A stretch of DNA of 37,916 nucleotides from DATJGF01 sp035495315. GTDB taxonomy: Bacteria > Verrucomicrobiota > Verrucomicrobiia > Limisphaerales > UBA8199. Of this stretch, positions 1-6,942 are shown one piece after another. The position numbers and the translations under genes were made by a program. Each line of letters opens with the position of its first letter. Position 1 is the first letter of the stretch. The stretch covers positions 1 to 37,916 of the forward strand of contig DATJGF010000236.1 of the NCBI GenBank assembly GCA_035495315.1, given 5' to 3'. The notes beneath the pieces were generated by a model. The model saw only the letters and a list, made by a program, of their open reading frames with translations, was not told the origin of the DNA and made no database searches.

Positions 1-170
1 CGCAGGTTGTAATTGCGGGTCTCTCGTTCCAGCATCTCGTTCAGCAGTTCGGTCTTTGCGTCTGTGCGATCGCGCAGGCGTTCAGGCGACAGGCTGAGCG
101 ACTCCGAGTCCTCTTCTCGCTTCGATGCCTCACGGGGAGCCGATCTTCGATTTGCTTTTGTGGTTTTCAT
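1..170 (-). CDS. Unrecognised protein, N-terminal part only (runs off the left edge)
   Basis: An open frame begins with ATG at 170 on the minus strand and stays open to the window edge, giving the first 56 residues. It starts MKTTKANRRSAPREASKRE and continues as a highly charged segment rich in Arg, Glu and Ser, ending in ERETRNYNL. A purine-rich stretch (GAAAGAGA) lies about 8 bases before the ATG and could be a weak ribosome-binding site. There is no signal peptide or membrane segment in the visible part. The charged, disordered-looking start is not diagnostic of any family, so no function is proposed. The frame on the other strand over the same bases is an Arg/Ser-rich shadow. Confidence 0.5.
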   Translation of the reverse strand, partial: MKTTKANRRSAPREASKREEDSESLSLSPERLRDRTDAKTELLNEMLERETRNYNL

Positions 171-433
171 GTGCAGTCTCTTTCGAGTGCCCTGACCCCA
201 TGGTGGCTGCCTGACCTGCGACGGCCCGGCCGTGAGTCGGCCGCCACAGGAACGCTCTAGTCGTGGAACGCAGTCCGGGCGGAAATCATGCCCGACCGCC
301 AAAGGTCTTCCCTCTGAGGAGAACCACGCCACTATCGGCTGCTTTTGTGCCAAATGCAAGTGGAACTAAGTTGCAATTTCAAAAAAACTTATCCCCCGCC
401 ATTCACAATTTGCTGGCCTCAGGAGCGCCTTTG

Positions 434-470
434 ATTTCAGCCACGGATAAGCACTGATGTGCACGGATAG
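434..470. repeat. Dispersed CACGGAT-type repeat
   Basis: The words CCACGGATAAGCAC and TGTGCACGGATAG form a degenerate tandem of an ACGGAT unit. Runs of this type (ACGGAT spaced by a few bases) recur in intergenic DNA of many unrelated bacteria. It sits in gene-free DNA and has no coding signal. Function unknown. Confidence 0.5.
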
Positions 471-578
471 AAGCAGCCTCCATCAGGATGTCCGGCCGAC
501 CGAAGCTCTGTGCACGGTGGTCTCTCTTTCCAGTTCTGGAGCCAGATATTCGGCGGGGAGAAACTCGTTGCCGGATGG

Positions 579-616
579 TCTCCCTCTTTCCGAGAGGAGA
601 GAGTTGGGGTGAGGGG
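579..616 (-). repeat. REP-like element (CTCTCCCC/GAGGAGAGGG family)
   Basis: A pyrimidine-rich run (TCTCCCTCT) is followed after a short loop by its purine-rich partner (AGAGGAGAGAG) and then TTGGGGTGAGGGG. Read on the minus strand it encodes PSPQLSPLGKRE, the peptide signature of a widespread REP-like repeat. A second copy, read on the plus strand, lies inside nuoC at 3064-3104. The internal complementarity can fold as a short imperfect hairpin. Confidence 0.6.
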
Positions 617-674
617 TCCTTAGGCTTTCGCGCTCGGAACTTTCCCGCCTCTCTCTTCTCTCTTTTGCCGCGGG

Positions 675-1352
675 TCACTTCTCCTTGTTCATTTTCCCCA
701 AAGACACGCTATCATTCTCATACAACCAGCGGTGCATATTGGCCCGGATCGATCCCCACTCCGCGTCCAACAAAGAGAACCAGGCCGTGTCGCGATTCTT
801 GCCCTTCACGATCATATGCTGCCGAAATATGCCTTCAAAAGCGAACCCGAGCCGGAGGGCGGCGTTGCGGCTGCGTTCGTTTCGGGCGTCACATTTCCAC
901 TCGACCCGGCGATACCGCAGTTCACTCAGAAGATAATCGAGTAAAAGGAAGACCGCTTCGGTGTTGACTTTGGTCCTTTGAACCTCGGGTGCATACCAGA
1001 TGTGTCCGAGCTCGGCTCGGCCCATCTCCGGCACAATGCTCATGATCGAAATCATGCCGACCTTTCGCTGCTGGTGCTCCACCGAAAAGAAAATCGTGTC
1101 GGTACCCTTTTCTCCACGCTCCAACCAAGCCCGCATCGCCGCGGCATCGGCAAACGGCCCTTGCCACAAGAACTGCCAAACCGCCTCATGCTGCGAAGTC
1201 CGGTGCCCCGCCTCGAAAAGCTCGTGACAATCCCGCTCCGCATTCAGCGGCAACAGGTCAATATACCGTCCGGGAAACGGCCGTGCTGTCGGCCGCCGCC
1301 AGGCCGCATTGATAAGCTGATCATTCACGCCTCGAACCCAACCCGCTTCCAT
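675..1352 (-). CDS. GNAT-family N-acetyltransferase (RimJ/RimL-like)
   Basis: This 225-aa protein has the layout of the RimJ/RimL branch of the GNAT superfamily, which transfers acetyl from acetyl-CoA to an amine, often a protein N-terminus or a small molecule. The start contains RPFPGRYIDLLPL, the usual first strand (roughly residues 23-37). The middle has IFFSVEHQQRKVGMISIMSI (beta hairpin) and AELGHIWYAPEVQRTKVNTEA (about 113-134), where a Q/R-x-x-G/A acetyl-CoA loop is expected; here it reads QRTKVN rather than the classical QGRGIG. The end has RRVEWKCDARNERSRNAALRLGFAFEG, the family's N-x-x-S-x-x-x-A-x-x-x-G-F motif. A stop codon abuts the ATG upstream, fixing the start as the first possible one. 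The substrate cannot be told from sequence. It is the distal member of the minus-strand pair that diverges from nuoA. Confidence 0.85.
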   Translation of the reverse strand: MEAGWVRGVNDQLINAAWRRPTARPFPGRYIDLLPLNAERDCHELFEAGHRTSQHEAVWQFLWQGPFADAAAMRAWLERGEKGTDTIFFSVEHQQRKVGMISIMSIVPEMGRAELGHIWYAPEVQRTKVNTEAVFLLLDYLLSELRYRRVEWKCDARNERSRNAALRLGFAFEGIFRQHMIVKGKNRDTAWFSLLDAEWGSIRANMHRWLYENDSVSLGKMNKEK

Positions 1353-1511
1353 TCAACCCGTCAACCTCAAACGCCCCATCGAGTGACTTGGAGTTAGCAA
1401 ATAATGAGCAGGCATTGACCACATCATACGGGCTCTCAGCACATATGGGATTGGAAAACAACCCGCCTTGCTGAAGCTCTGCTCTCCGCTCGGCAGTCCG
1501 CGGTTTCGAGT

Positions 1512-1898
1512 TCATTTCATATAAGGCAACTGCTGGAATGCAGCAAAAGCACGCACGGTCAGGGTTTCGAGCTCCACAAACAATGCTTCATCTACCGAGG
1601 TAAAATTGAAACACGATTTCCCTTGCATCCTCGCCCTCAGCTTCGGTGAAACCTCCTTTAGCAGGTCAGGCCGGGCGTAAACACCCATGTGGTGAAAGCC
1701 GACGTAGTTTTTTCCGATTTCCACCCAGGCAATCGGCATCGGCTTCTTGTGTTTTGGATGCACGCCTCCTTCCAGACAATAACGAGTCGGGCTGTTCTCG
1801 CTCACGACCAGCTTGCCGACGTGCCGCTCGAGGATTGCGCGCAATCGCGAGAAGATCTCTGTGAAAGAGTCAGTCATATCAATGGTTCGGGTCTTCAA
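1512..1898 (-). CDS. Small DUF1801-like protein
   Basis: A 128-aa soluble protein, 121 aa if translation begins at the internal ATG (1877) instead of the TTG at 1898. The central part, PIAWVEIGKNYVGFHHMGVY followed by LLKEVSPKLRARMQGKSCFNF, resembles DUF1801/YdhG-type proteins: a substrate-like strand, a G-F-H/Y strand and a K-S/G-C/S-x-x-F motif before a helix that ends in FVELETLTVRAFAAF. No catalytic residues are known for this family. Neither start has a clear Shine-Dalgarno site. It lies 190 bp from nuoA in divergent orientation and 159 bp upstream of the GNAT gene. The family assignment is by motif resemblance only. Confidence 0.6.
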   Translation of the reverse strand: MKTRTIDMTDSFTEIFSRLRAILERHVGKLVVSENSPTRYCLEGGVHPKHKKPMPIAWVEIGKNYVGFHHMGVYARPDLLKEVSPKLRARMQGKSCFNFTSVDEALFVELETLTVRAFAAFQQLPYMK

Positions 1899-2087
1899 TT
1901 TCCACTATCTAGCCCAATATTCCAATACTCCACTACTCCGTCTCTCCTGCCGGATGTGCATTAGTGAAATTGAGTCATTAGCTGGCCTTCGATTAGCCGC
2001 CTAATGCACTCCCGAGGCCAATAGATGTTTAGTAAATGGCACCTATTGTGTGGCCCGGATCCGGCCTTTCTCTGACAGTGCCTCCAT

Positions 2088-2492
2088 ATGGACAATGTCT
2101 TAATGGGCGATTTGATCTACATCGTCGCCTTTTGTCTCGGCGGACTGGTCTTTGCCCTCGGCCCGATTGTCCTGGTTCATTTCATTGCCGCCCGGAAGAC
2201 CCGCAATTATGCCCAAAAAACGGGCCAATTCATCGAATGCGGCATGGACCCAATTGGCGATGCCTGGATCCGATACAGCGCGGTCTACTATCTCTACGCG
2301 CTTGTGTTTGTAGCATTTGCGGTGGACGTACTTTACCTGGTGCCGGTTGCCCTGGTTTACAACCGCATTAAGGAGCTCGGCGCTCGTGACTTCATCGAAA
2401 TGCTAATCTTCGTCGGCATTTTGTCCCTGGTAATCGTTTACGCGTGGAGGAAAGGAGTTTTTGAATGGAAACGAAAGAAGATCAACTCCTGA
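2088..2492 (+). CDS. nuoA: NADH-quinone oxidoreductase subunit A
   Basis: First gene of the complex I operon: 134 aa with three membrane helices (about 7-30, 66-90 and 103-120). NuoA holds part of the quinone-site region of the membrane arm next to NuoH. Diagnostic features are Y-x-x-x-x-G-x-F-I-E-C-G (NYAQKTGQFIECGMDPIGDA, residues about 39-59) and the second-helix sequence RYSAVYYLYALVFVAFAVDV with its conserved acidic residue. The length is normal. ATG at 2088 is preferred; an in-frame ATG at 2103 is possible and neither has a good ribosome-binding site. Its 3' end overlaps nuoB by 28 bases and carries the nuoB ribosome-binding site, so the two are translationally linked. Confidence 0.95.
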   Translation: MDNVLMGDLIYIVAFCLGGLVFALGPIVLVHFIAARKTRNYAQKTGQFIECGMDPIGDAWIRYSAVYYLYALVFVAFAVDVLYLVPVALVYNRIKELGARDFIEMLIFVGILSLVIVYAWRKGVFEWKRKKINS

Positions 2493-2977
2493 AGGACTGC
2501 GCGCCTTTCGTCAAATTCGCCAAGCTGGATGAGTTGTTGTCTCTTGGCCGGGCCAATTCGCTTTGGCCACTGACCTTCGGGCTGGCCTGTTGTGCGATCG
2601 AAATGATGGCGGCCGGCGCTTCCCGCTTTGACCTCGCCCGCTTTGGTGCCGAGGTGTTCCGTCCCTCGCCGCGTCAGGCCGACGTTATGATTGTCGCCGG
2701 CACCATCAACAAGAAGATGGCCGACGCTGTCAAGACGTTGTATGACCAAATGCCCGAGCCCAAGTGGGTCATCGCGATGGGCAATTGCGCCATCTCCGGC
2801 GGGCCTTTCGTCTTTCCCGGACAGTACGCCGTAGTTGAGGGAGTCGATAAACTTTTCCCCGTTGACGTCTACATCCCCGGCTGTCCGCCGCGGCCGGAAG
2901 CTTTGATCGAAGGCATTCTGAAGCTGGAAGAGAAGCTGACTGGCAAACGGCGCTGGCCGGTGGTCAAGCCTGAATAA
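2465..2977 (+). CDS. nuoB: NADH-quinone oxidoreductase subunit B (cluster N2 protein)
   Basis: 170 aa, normal for the family. NuoB binds the terminal [4Fe-4S] cluster N2 that passes electrons to quinone at the interface of the peripheral and membrane arms. All four ligands are present: the tandem Cys42-Cys43 in GLACCAIEMM, Cys108 in GNCAISGG and Cys140 in PGCPPRPE. The conserved RFGAEVFRPSPRQADV loop near the quinone channel is intact. A strong Shine-Dalgarno (GGAAAGGAG) precedes the ATG and lies inside the end of nuoA. NuoC follows after 4 bases. Confidence 0.97.
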   Translation: METKEDQLLKDCAPFVKFAKLDELLSLGRANSLWPLTFGLACCAIEMMAAGASRFDLARFGAEVFRPSPRQADVMIVAGTINKKMADAVKTLYDQMPEPKWVIAMGNCAISGGPFVFPGQYAVVEGVDKLFPVDVYIPGCPPRPEALIEGILKLEEKLTGKRRWPVVKPE

Positions 2978-2981
2978 TCGT

Positions 2982-3671
2982 ATGAATACCGAGCTTCCCA
3001 ACAAGGGTCCGCAGACGGCTGCTACGGCCGCAAAACCTGATTTTGAACCTCGTGCTGAAATGGCCTCCTCTCCCCAACCCTCTCCTTCAAAGGAGGAGAG
3101 GGAGAAAACGCCAAGCGGCTCGCCGGTTATCAGCGGGCCGGTAATTGCCGCGCCGGTAATTGCCTCGCCGGCTCAAGGGACCGATGCGGGAAAGATCCCT
3201 TCCGGGAAAGCTGTCCCTACGCCGGCCGCAGCACCTGAGGCCGTTCCTCTTCCTAATCCTTTGGGCCATCTGCCATTTCGTTCTGAGGCTGTGCCTTATG
3301 CCGCGAAAGGATACCATGTCATTGCTTCAGTGAGGCCGGACCAGGTCGTCTTTACTGCAGAGCAACTCGACAAAGAAGGTTTCGCCATCGACACGATCAC
3401 GGGCGTGGATTGGCCGGCCGAAGCGCAGATGGAAGTCATTTATGACTATTTCCATCCGCTCAGCGGCTTAAGAGCTGCCGTGCGCGCCCGCGTGCCACGA
3501 GATAATCCTGAGATTTCGACCATTTCCAGCGTATTCCCCGGCGCCAATTGGCATGAACGCGAGGCGCACGATTTCTTTGGTCTCCGTTTTGTCGGGCATC
3601 CCAACCTGACGCCGTTTCTTTTGCCCGAGGACGCCGCGTATCACCCCTTACGAAAGGATTTCACGTCGTGA
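2982..3671 (+). CDS. nuoC: NADH-quinone oxidoreductase subunit C with a long disordered N-terminal extension
   Basis: 229 aa. The NuoC (30-kDa) domain occupies about residues 105-229, with the family signature WHEREAHDFFGLRFVGHP followed by LLPED and PLRKDF. NuoC is a structural subunit of the Q-module and binds NuoD. The first ~100 residues are low-complexity and rich in Pro, Ala, Ser and Glu, unlike typical NuoC. Residues 29-42 (SSPQPSPSKEEREK) are the translation of a REP-like element (3064-3104), and about 46-64 come from a 15-bp tandem repeat encoding GPVIAAPVIASP. The annotated ATG at 2982 is 4 bases after nuoB; no in-frame ATG occurs again before the core domain except at Met27, so the extension is probably translated. 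The gene overlaps nuoD by 4 bases (GTGA). Confidence 0.93.
   Translation: MNTELPNKGPQTAATAAKPDFEPRAEMASSPQPSPSKEEREKTPSGSPVISGPVIAAPVIASPAQGTDAGKIPSGKAVPTPAAAPEAVPLPNPLGHLPFRSEAVPYAAKGYHVIASVRPDQVVFTAEQLDKEGFAIDTITGVDWPAEAQMEVIYDYFHPLSGLRAAVRARVPRDNPEISTISSVFPGANWHEREAHDFFGLRFVGHPNLTPFLLPEDAAYHPLRKDFTS
3064..3104 (+). repeat. REP-like element inside nuoC
   Basis: A pyrimidine block (CCTCCTCTCCCCAACCCTCT) is followed by CCTTCAAAGG and a purine block (AGGAGAGGGAG). The two halves can pair as a hairpin. It belongs to the same family as the intergenic copy at 579-616, but here the reading frame runs through it in phase and yields SSPQPSPSKEERE. Confidence 0.7.
3137..3166 (+). repeat. 15-bp tandem repeat inside nuoC
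   Basis: Two adjacent copies of GCCGGTAATTGCC plus two variable bases, with a partial unit (GCCGGTTATCAG) before and GCCGG after. It encodes the repeated peptide PVIA/PVIS in the disordered N-terminal extension of NuoC. The 15-bp period keeps the reading frame. Confidence 0.75.
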
Positions 3672-4807
3672 TCGCGCAGGAAGAAATCCCCAGCACGGCA
3701 TCGGCCAATAAGCCGCAAGAGACGTTCGTGTTGAATTTGGGGCCGCAACACCCGGCGACGCACGGGGTGTTGCGAGTGAAATTGACGATGGATGGCGAGT
3801 ACGTCGTGCGGGCCGAACCGGTCTGCGGATATATCCATCGGATGCAGGAAAAAATGGGTGAGAATCGCACCTATGCCCAATTTCTGCCGAATACCAGCCG
3901 CATCGATTATCTCTCCGCGATGACCTACACGCACGCCTTTGTAGGTGTGGTTGAGCGCGCGCTCAAACTCCAAGTCCCGCCGCGCGCGGAATACATTCGC
4001 GTCATTACTTCCGAACTGAATCGGATTTCCAGCCATCTCGTCTGGTGGGGCGCCTTCCTGCTTGACCTGGGCGGCTTCACGCCGCTGCTTTACGCGTTCG
4101 ATGATCGCGAAAAGATCCTCGATTTACTCGAAGGCATTACCGGCGCGCGGCTCACCTACTGTTACTACCGTATCGGAGGACTCTACAACGACGTCGATGA
4201 TGACTTTATCAAGGGCACGCGCGCCTTCGTTGCCCACATGCGTCCGCGGTTAAAGATGTATCGCGACCTGGTCACCGAAAACGTCATCTTGCGCAAACGC
4301 CTGATTGGCATCGGACCGATCAGTCCGGAGATGTGCCGCAAGTACGGTGCTACCGGTCCGGTCATTCGTGGATCCGGCGTGCCGTACGACGTCAGAAGGC
4401 TGGAGCCTTACTCCGTTTATCCCGAGCTCGATTTTGAAATCCCGCACTTCAACGAAGGCGATTCGATGGCGCGTTACCTGGTCCGCATGCAGGAAATAGC
4501 GCAGAGCCTGCGGATTATCGAACAGGCGCTGGATAAGCTCCCGGCCGGACCTGTTATGGCGGAGAAAGTGCCGCGCGTTTTGAAGCTCCCGGCCGGTGAT
4601 TACTGTTACGCCGTCGAGGCCGCGCGCGGCCGGTTCATGGTTCGAATCACGAGCGACAACAAAGAGTTCCCGTACCGAGTCAAGCTGCGGACACCGTGCC
4701 TCTCGAACCTGAGTCTCTTTGAGGAGGCTAGCCAGGGGATGCTGCTGCCCGATGCGTTGGCCCTCATGGGCAGCCTCGATTTGGTGATTCCGGATATTGA
4801 CCGGTGA
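3668..4807 (+). CDS. nuoD: NADH-quinone oxidoreductase subunit D
   Basis: 379 aa, close to the 49-kDa subunit family length. NuoD forms, with NuoB, the quinone-reducing pocket. The GPQHPATHGVLR motif (residues 25-36) includes the His that contacts the quinone headgroup. NRISSHLVWWGAFLLDLG, DREKILDLLE and TGARLTYCYYRIGG are family blocks, and the C-terminus ends with the invariant GSLDLVIPDIDR. The start is GTG at 3668, overlapping the nuoC stop in a GTGA arrangement, which implies translational coupling. In most operons nuoE, nuoF and nuoG follow; here a 520-bp repeat-rich gap follows and the next gene is nuoH. Confidence 0.97.
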   Translation: MIAQEEIPSTASANKPQETFVLNLGPQHPATHGVLRVKLTMDGEYVVRAEPVCGYIHRMQEKMGENRTYAQFLPNTSRIDYLSAMTYTHAFVGVVERALKLQVPPRAEYIRVITSELNRISSHLVWWGAFLLDLGGFTPLLYAFDDREKILDLLEGITGARLTYCYYRIGGLYNDVDDDFIKGTRAFVAHMRPRLKMYRDLVTENVILRKRLIGIGPISPEMCRKYGATGPVIRGSGVPYDVRRLEPYSVYPELDFEIPHFNEGDSMARYLVRMQEIAQSLRIIEQALDKLPAGPVMAEKVPRVLKLPAGDYCYAVEAARGRFMVRITSDNKEFPYRVKLRTPCLSNLSLFEEASQGMLLPDALALMGSLDLVIPDIDR

Positions 4808-4826
4808 GATTGGCCAAAAAGTAAAA

Positions 4827-4840
4827 ACGTAAAACGTAAA
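4827..4840 (+). repeat. ACGTAAAACGTAAA repeat
   Basis: Short tandem of ACGTAAA immediately downstream of nuoD. The same word, in a longer run, occurs at 15977-15994 after the oxidoreductase that follows nuoN, and its reverse complement at about 16018-16041. It looks like a dispersed intergenic repeat. Confidence 0.55.
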
Positions 4841-4943
4841 AAAATAAAACGACAAAAGATTTTACGATGTTCAGTCACGACAATCTCATTAAGAACCCGC
4901 TTCAGCGGAATCACCGCGGTTGCTTTCCTCACCTGCTCTCATT

Positions 4944-4967
4944 AGCCCCCAGCTTCAACTGGGGGCT
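4944..4967. repeat. Hairpin AGCCCCCA / TGGGGGCT
   Basis: Perfect 8-bp stem with the 8-base loop GCTTCAAC. It contains the TTCA core seen in the loops of the neighbouring hairpins. As RNA it would be a strong stem after nuoD, but no U-tract follows, so it is not a classical terminator. Confidence 0.7.
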
Positions 4968-4988
4968 ACGGCGCGCGGTGCCGATCCC

Positions 4989-5099
4989 AACCGCTTCAGC
5001 GGTTTCCCGAGTGACGGAACCGAGCTACGACACTCCTCAGAAACCGCTGAAGCGGTTGGAACCACTCTTTGCGACGTCCTGCACCCCGCTAAAGCGGGG
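4989..5099. repeat. Three TTCA/TGAA/TAAA-loop hairpins (GCGGTT type)
   Basis: AACCGC-TTCA-GCGGTT at 4989-5004, its reverse-complement form AACCGC-TGAA-GCGGTT at 5042-5057, and CCCCGC-TAAA-GCGGGG at 5084-5099. A shorter relative, CCGC-TTCA-GCGG, lies at 4897-4908. The first two are inverted copies of each other and could also pair together over 18 bp. Confidence 0.8.
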
Positions 5100-5130
5100 C
5101 GTTAATGAAATGGCGAGTCGGCTTGGTAGC

Positions 5131-5277
5131 GCAGAGTTTCACTCTGCTATATCGCAGGTTTTCAACCTGCACGGCGCCGGTATTTGTCCCCCACTTGCCG
5201 ACTGGAAGTCGGCGATACAGCAGGCTGAAAGCCTGCGCTACGCTGGACGTCTGGGTAACGCTGAAAGCCTGCGTTAC
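5131..5277. repeat. Array of five loop-conserved, stem-variable hairpins
   Basis: GCAGAG-TTTCA-CTCTGC (5131-5147), GCAGGT-TTTCA-ACCTGC (5154-5170), GCCGAC-TGGAA-GTCGGC (5197-5213), GCAGGC-TGAAA-GCCTGC (5220-5236) and a degenerate GTAACGC..GCGTTAC pair enclosing TGAAA (5255-5277). Flanks GTAGC, TATATC and GCGATACA are shared. The stems change on both sides together, so pairing is kept. Copies of the same family lie at 25361-25405. Confidence 0.85.
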
Positions 5278-5327
5278 GCCGGAAGCGCGCGCCACGCGTT
5301 GGCTGGCTACGTTTCGAGGGGTTTCGC

Positions 5328-6353
5328 ATGATTCAAGCCAGCCGAGATTTGATTGCCCGATGGTGGCCCGAGCCGCTGCGACTGCTGCTGTTCCTCGCGG
5401 GCATCATGGCCTTCGTCGGTCTGAACGCCGCGTACCTGGTTTGGGTCGAGCGCAAAGGCGCGGGCCGATTCCAACGTCGACCGGGTCCGACGGAGGTGGG
5501 CCCGGCAGGGTTACTGCAGCCGATCGCCGACGCCATTAAACTGCTTTCGAAACAACTGATTGTCCCGGCCGGGGTCGATCGCAGTCTCTTTCGCCTCGCG
5601 CCACTGCTCGTCATGGCGCCCGCTCTGGCCGGCCTGGCAGTAATTCCTTTCAGCGAATCTCTGGCCGCCAGAAACCTCAATGTTGGCCTGTTGATGATCT
5701 TCGCCTTCGGCTCCATCAATGTCATGGCAATCATGCTGGGCGGTTGGGCCTCGCGAAATAAGTACTCGATCATCTCGGCCGCGCGCGTGGTCTCGCAGAA
5801 CGTCGCTTACGAAATCCCGATGCTGCTCGTCGTCATCACCATGATCATGGTCATGGGCACGATGAACCTGAGCGAGATCGTCGGAGCGCAGTCCGGCGGG
5901 TTCTGGCACTGGAATCTGCTGCGCCTTTGGGTCAACCCGCTGATGCCGCTGACCTTCCTGATTTTCTACACCTGCATGCTGGCCGAAACAAACCGCGCGC
6001 CATTCGACATGGCAGAAGCCGAAAGCGAATTGGTTGCCGGCGCATACACCGAATATTCCGGCATGGGCTTCGGGGTGTTCTTCATGGCGGAATACGCCAA
6101 TATCCTGCTCGGCTGCAGCCTCGCGACGGTTCTGTTTCTCGGTGGCTGGCAAAGTCCGCTGCCGTTCCTGCCGACACTCGGACCTTTGTGGTTTCTGCTC
6201 AAGATGTATTTCCTGGTCTTCTCCGTGGTTTGGGTGCGCTGGACGTTTCCCCGAACCCAGTTTTACGGACTGCTGAATTTATCGTGGAAAATCCTTATTC
6301 CTGTGTCTCTGGTCACGTTGGTGTTGTCGAGCGCGATGCTGAAGCTGTTCTGA
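5328..6353 (+). CDS. nuoH: NADH-quinone oxidoreductase subunit H
   Basis: 341 aa with about eight membrane helices, the normal size. NuoH (ND1) joins the membrane arm to the Q-module and lines the quinone channel. The hallmark cytoplasmic loop ERKGAGRFQRRPGPTEVGP (from residue 41) continues into LLQPIADAIKLLSKQ. The conserved acidic loop AETNRAPFDMAEAESELVAG followed by YTEYSG (about residues 218-244) is intact. It is the first gene after the repeat-rich gap, so it may need its own promoter or read-through from nuoD. nuoI begins one base after its stop. Confidence 0.97.
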   Translation: MIQASRDLIARWWPEPLRLLLFLAGIMAFVGLNAAYLVWVERKGAGRFQRRPGPTEVGPAGLLQPIADAIKLLSKQLIVPAGVDRSLFRLAPLLVMAPALAGLAVIPFSESLAARNLNVGLLMIFAFGSINVMAIMLGGWASRNKYSIISAARVVSQNVAYEIPMLLVVITMIMVMGTMNLSEIVGAQSGGFWHWNLLRLWVNPLMPLTFLIFYTCMLAETNRAPFDMAEAESELVAGAYTEYSGMGFGVFFMAEYANILLGCSLATVLFLGGWQSPLPFLPTLGPLWFLLKMYFLVFSVVWVRWTFPRTQFYGLLNLSWKILIPVSLVTLVLSSAMLKLF

Positions 6354-6354
6354 G

Positions 6355-6942
6355 ATGAAAAATATTCTCACAGAAGTCTATTTCGGCTTGAAGAGCCTCT
6401 TCATTGGCATGCGGATAACGTTGGGCCAATTCTTCAAGCCCACGATCACGGTCCATTACCCGTACGAGACGTTGAAGATCCCTCCTCGCTTCCGCGGCCA
6501 CATTGAATTGGTCCGTGACCCGTCGACCGGCAAGCCCAAATGCTTTGTTTGCAAACTCTGCGAGAAGGCGTGTCCGAGTGACTGCATCACAGTCGAAGGC
6601 GTTAAGCCCGAAGGAGCCAAACGAAAAACAGTCACAAATTACCGCCTTGATTTTACGAAGTGCAGTCTCTGTGGCTCCTGTGTCGAGGCCTGCCGTGATG
6701 GCGCCATCCGATTTTCCAGGGAATACAACCTCGCCAGCACGAGCAAGGAAGAATTCATTATGGATTTGTTCCAACGCCTCGAGGCGGAAAGGAATCGAAC
6801 TGGACAGAACGAGACGCTCGACACACCGGAAAGTTCGCAAGCCAAGCCCAACGCACAAGCCCCGCGGGGATTAGACCAGACTACCGTCTCGGAGCCGAAG
6901 GTGATTCCTGCTGCTGGCGCGCCAAAAGTGGAGGCCACATGA
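6355..6942 (+). CDS. nuoI: NADH-quinone oxidoreductase subunit I (2x[4Fe-4S])
   Basis: 195 aa. NuoI carries clusters N6a and N6b, which relay electrons to N2. Both ferredoxin motifs are complete: Cys63, 66, 69, 73 (CFVCKLCEKACP) and Cys103, 106, 109, 113 (CSLCGSCVEACR). The second motif has Arg where Pro usually follows the last Cys. The core ends near residue 145; the remaining ~50 residues are a Pro/Ala/Thr-rich tail without a known role. The start is one base past the nuoH stop and the end overlaps nuoJ in ATGA. With nuoE/F/G missing, NuoI is the likely docking point for an alternative electron donor. Confidence 0.96.
   Translation: MKNILTEVYFGLKSLFIGMRITLGQFFKPTITVHYPYETLKIPPRFRGHIELVRDPSTGKPKCFVCKLCEKACPSDCITVEGVKPEGAKRKTVTNYRLDFTKCSLCGSCVEACRDGAIRFSREYNLASTSKEEFIMDLFQRLEAERNRTGQNETLDTPESSQAKPNAQAPRGLDQTTVSEPKVIPAAGAPKVEAT

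Larger units (their letters stand above)
171..674. other. Gene-free stretch with two dispersed repeats
   Basis: No convincing gene lies between the partial gene at the left edge and the GNAT gene. Short frames here translate into low-complexity or repeat peptides. The stretch holds two recognisable repeats, listed separately: an ACGGAT-type repeat near 434-470 and a REP-like element near 579-616. The rest shows nothing I can name. Confidence 0.6.
4808..5327. other. Gap between nuoD and nuoH, filled with hairpin repeats; nuoE/F/G absent
   Basis: No credible gene is present, although a frame runs through the repeats and ends at the nuoH start. The stretch begins with an A-rich ACGTAAAA repeat (4818-4866). 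It then carries at least nine short perfect or near-perfect hairpins between 4897 and 5277, most with a TTCA, TGAA, TTTCA, TGAAA or TGGAA loop. Stems differ from hairpin to hairpin while loops and flanks are shared. This is the usual position of nuoE-F-G. Confidence 0.85.

Noticed and set aside
403..678. 91-codon minus-strand frame in the left gap
   Set aside because: Built mainly of the REP-like element and flanking DNA; the PSPQLSPLGKRE peptide is a repeat signature.
5131..5277. CRISPR array
   Set aside because: The repeated units are short hairpins with changing stems; there is no constant 25-40-bp repeat, no even spacer and no cas gene.
4867..5331. 154-codon frame in the nuoD-nuoH gap ending at the nuoH start
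   Set aside because: It consists of translated hairpin repeats; the overlap with the nuoH start is a coincidence of frame.
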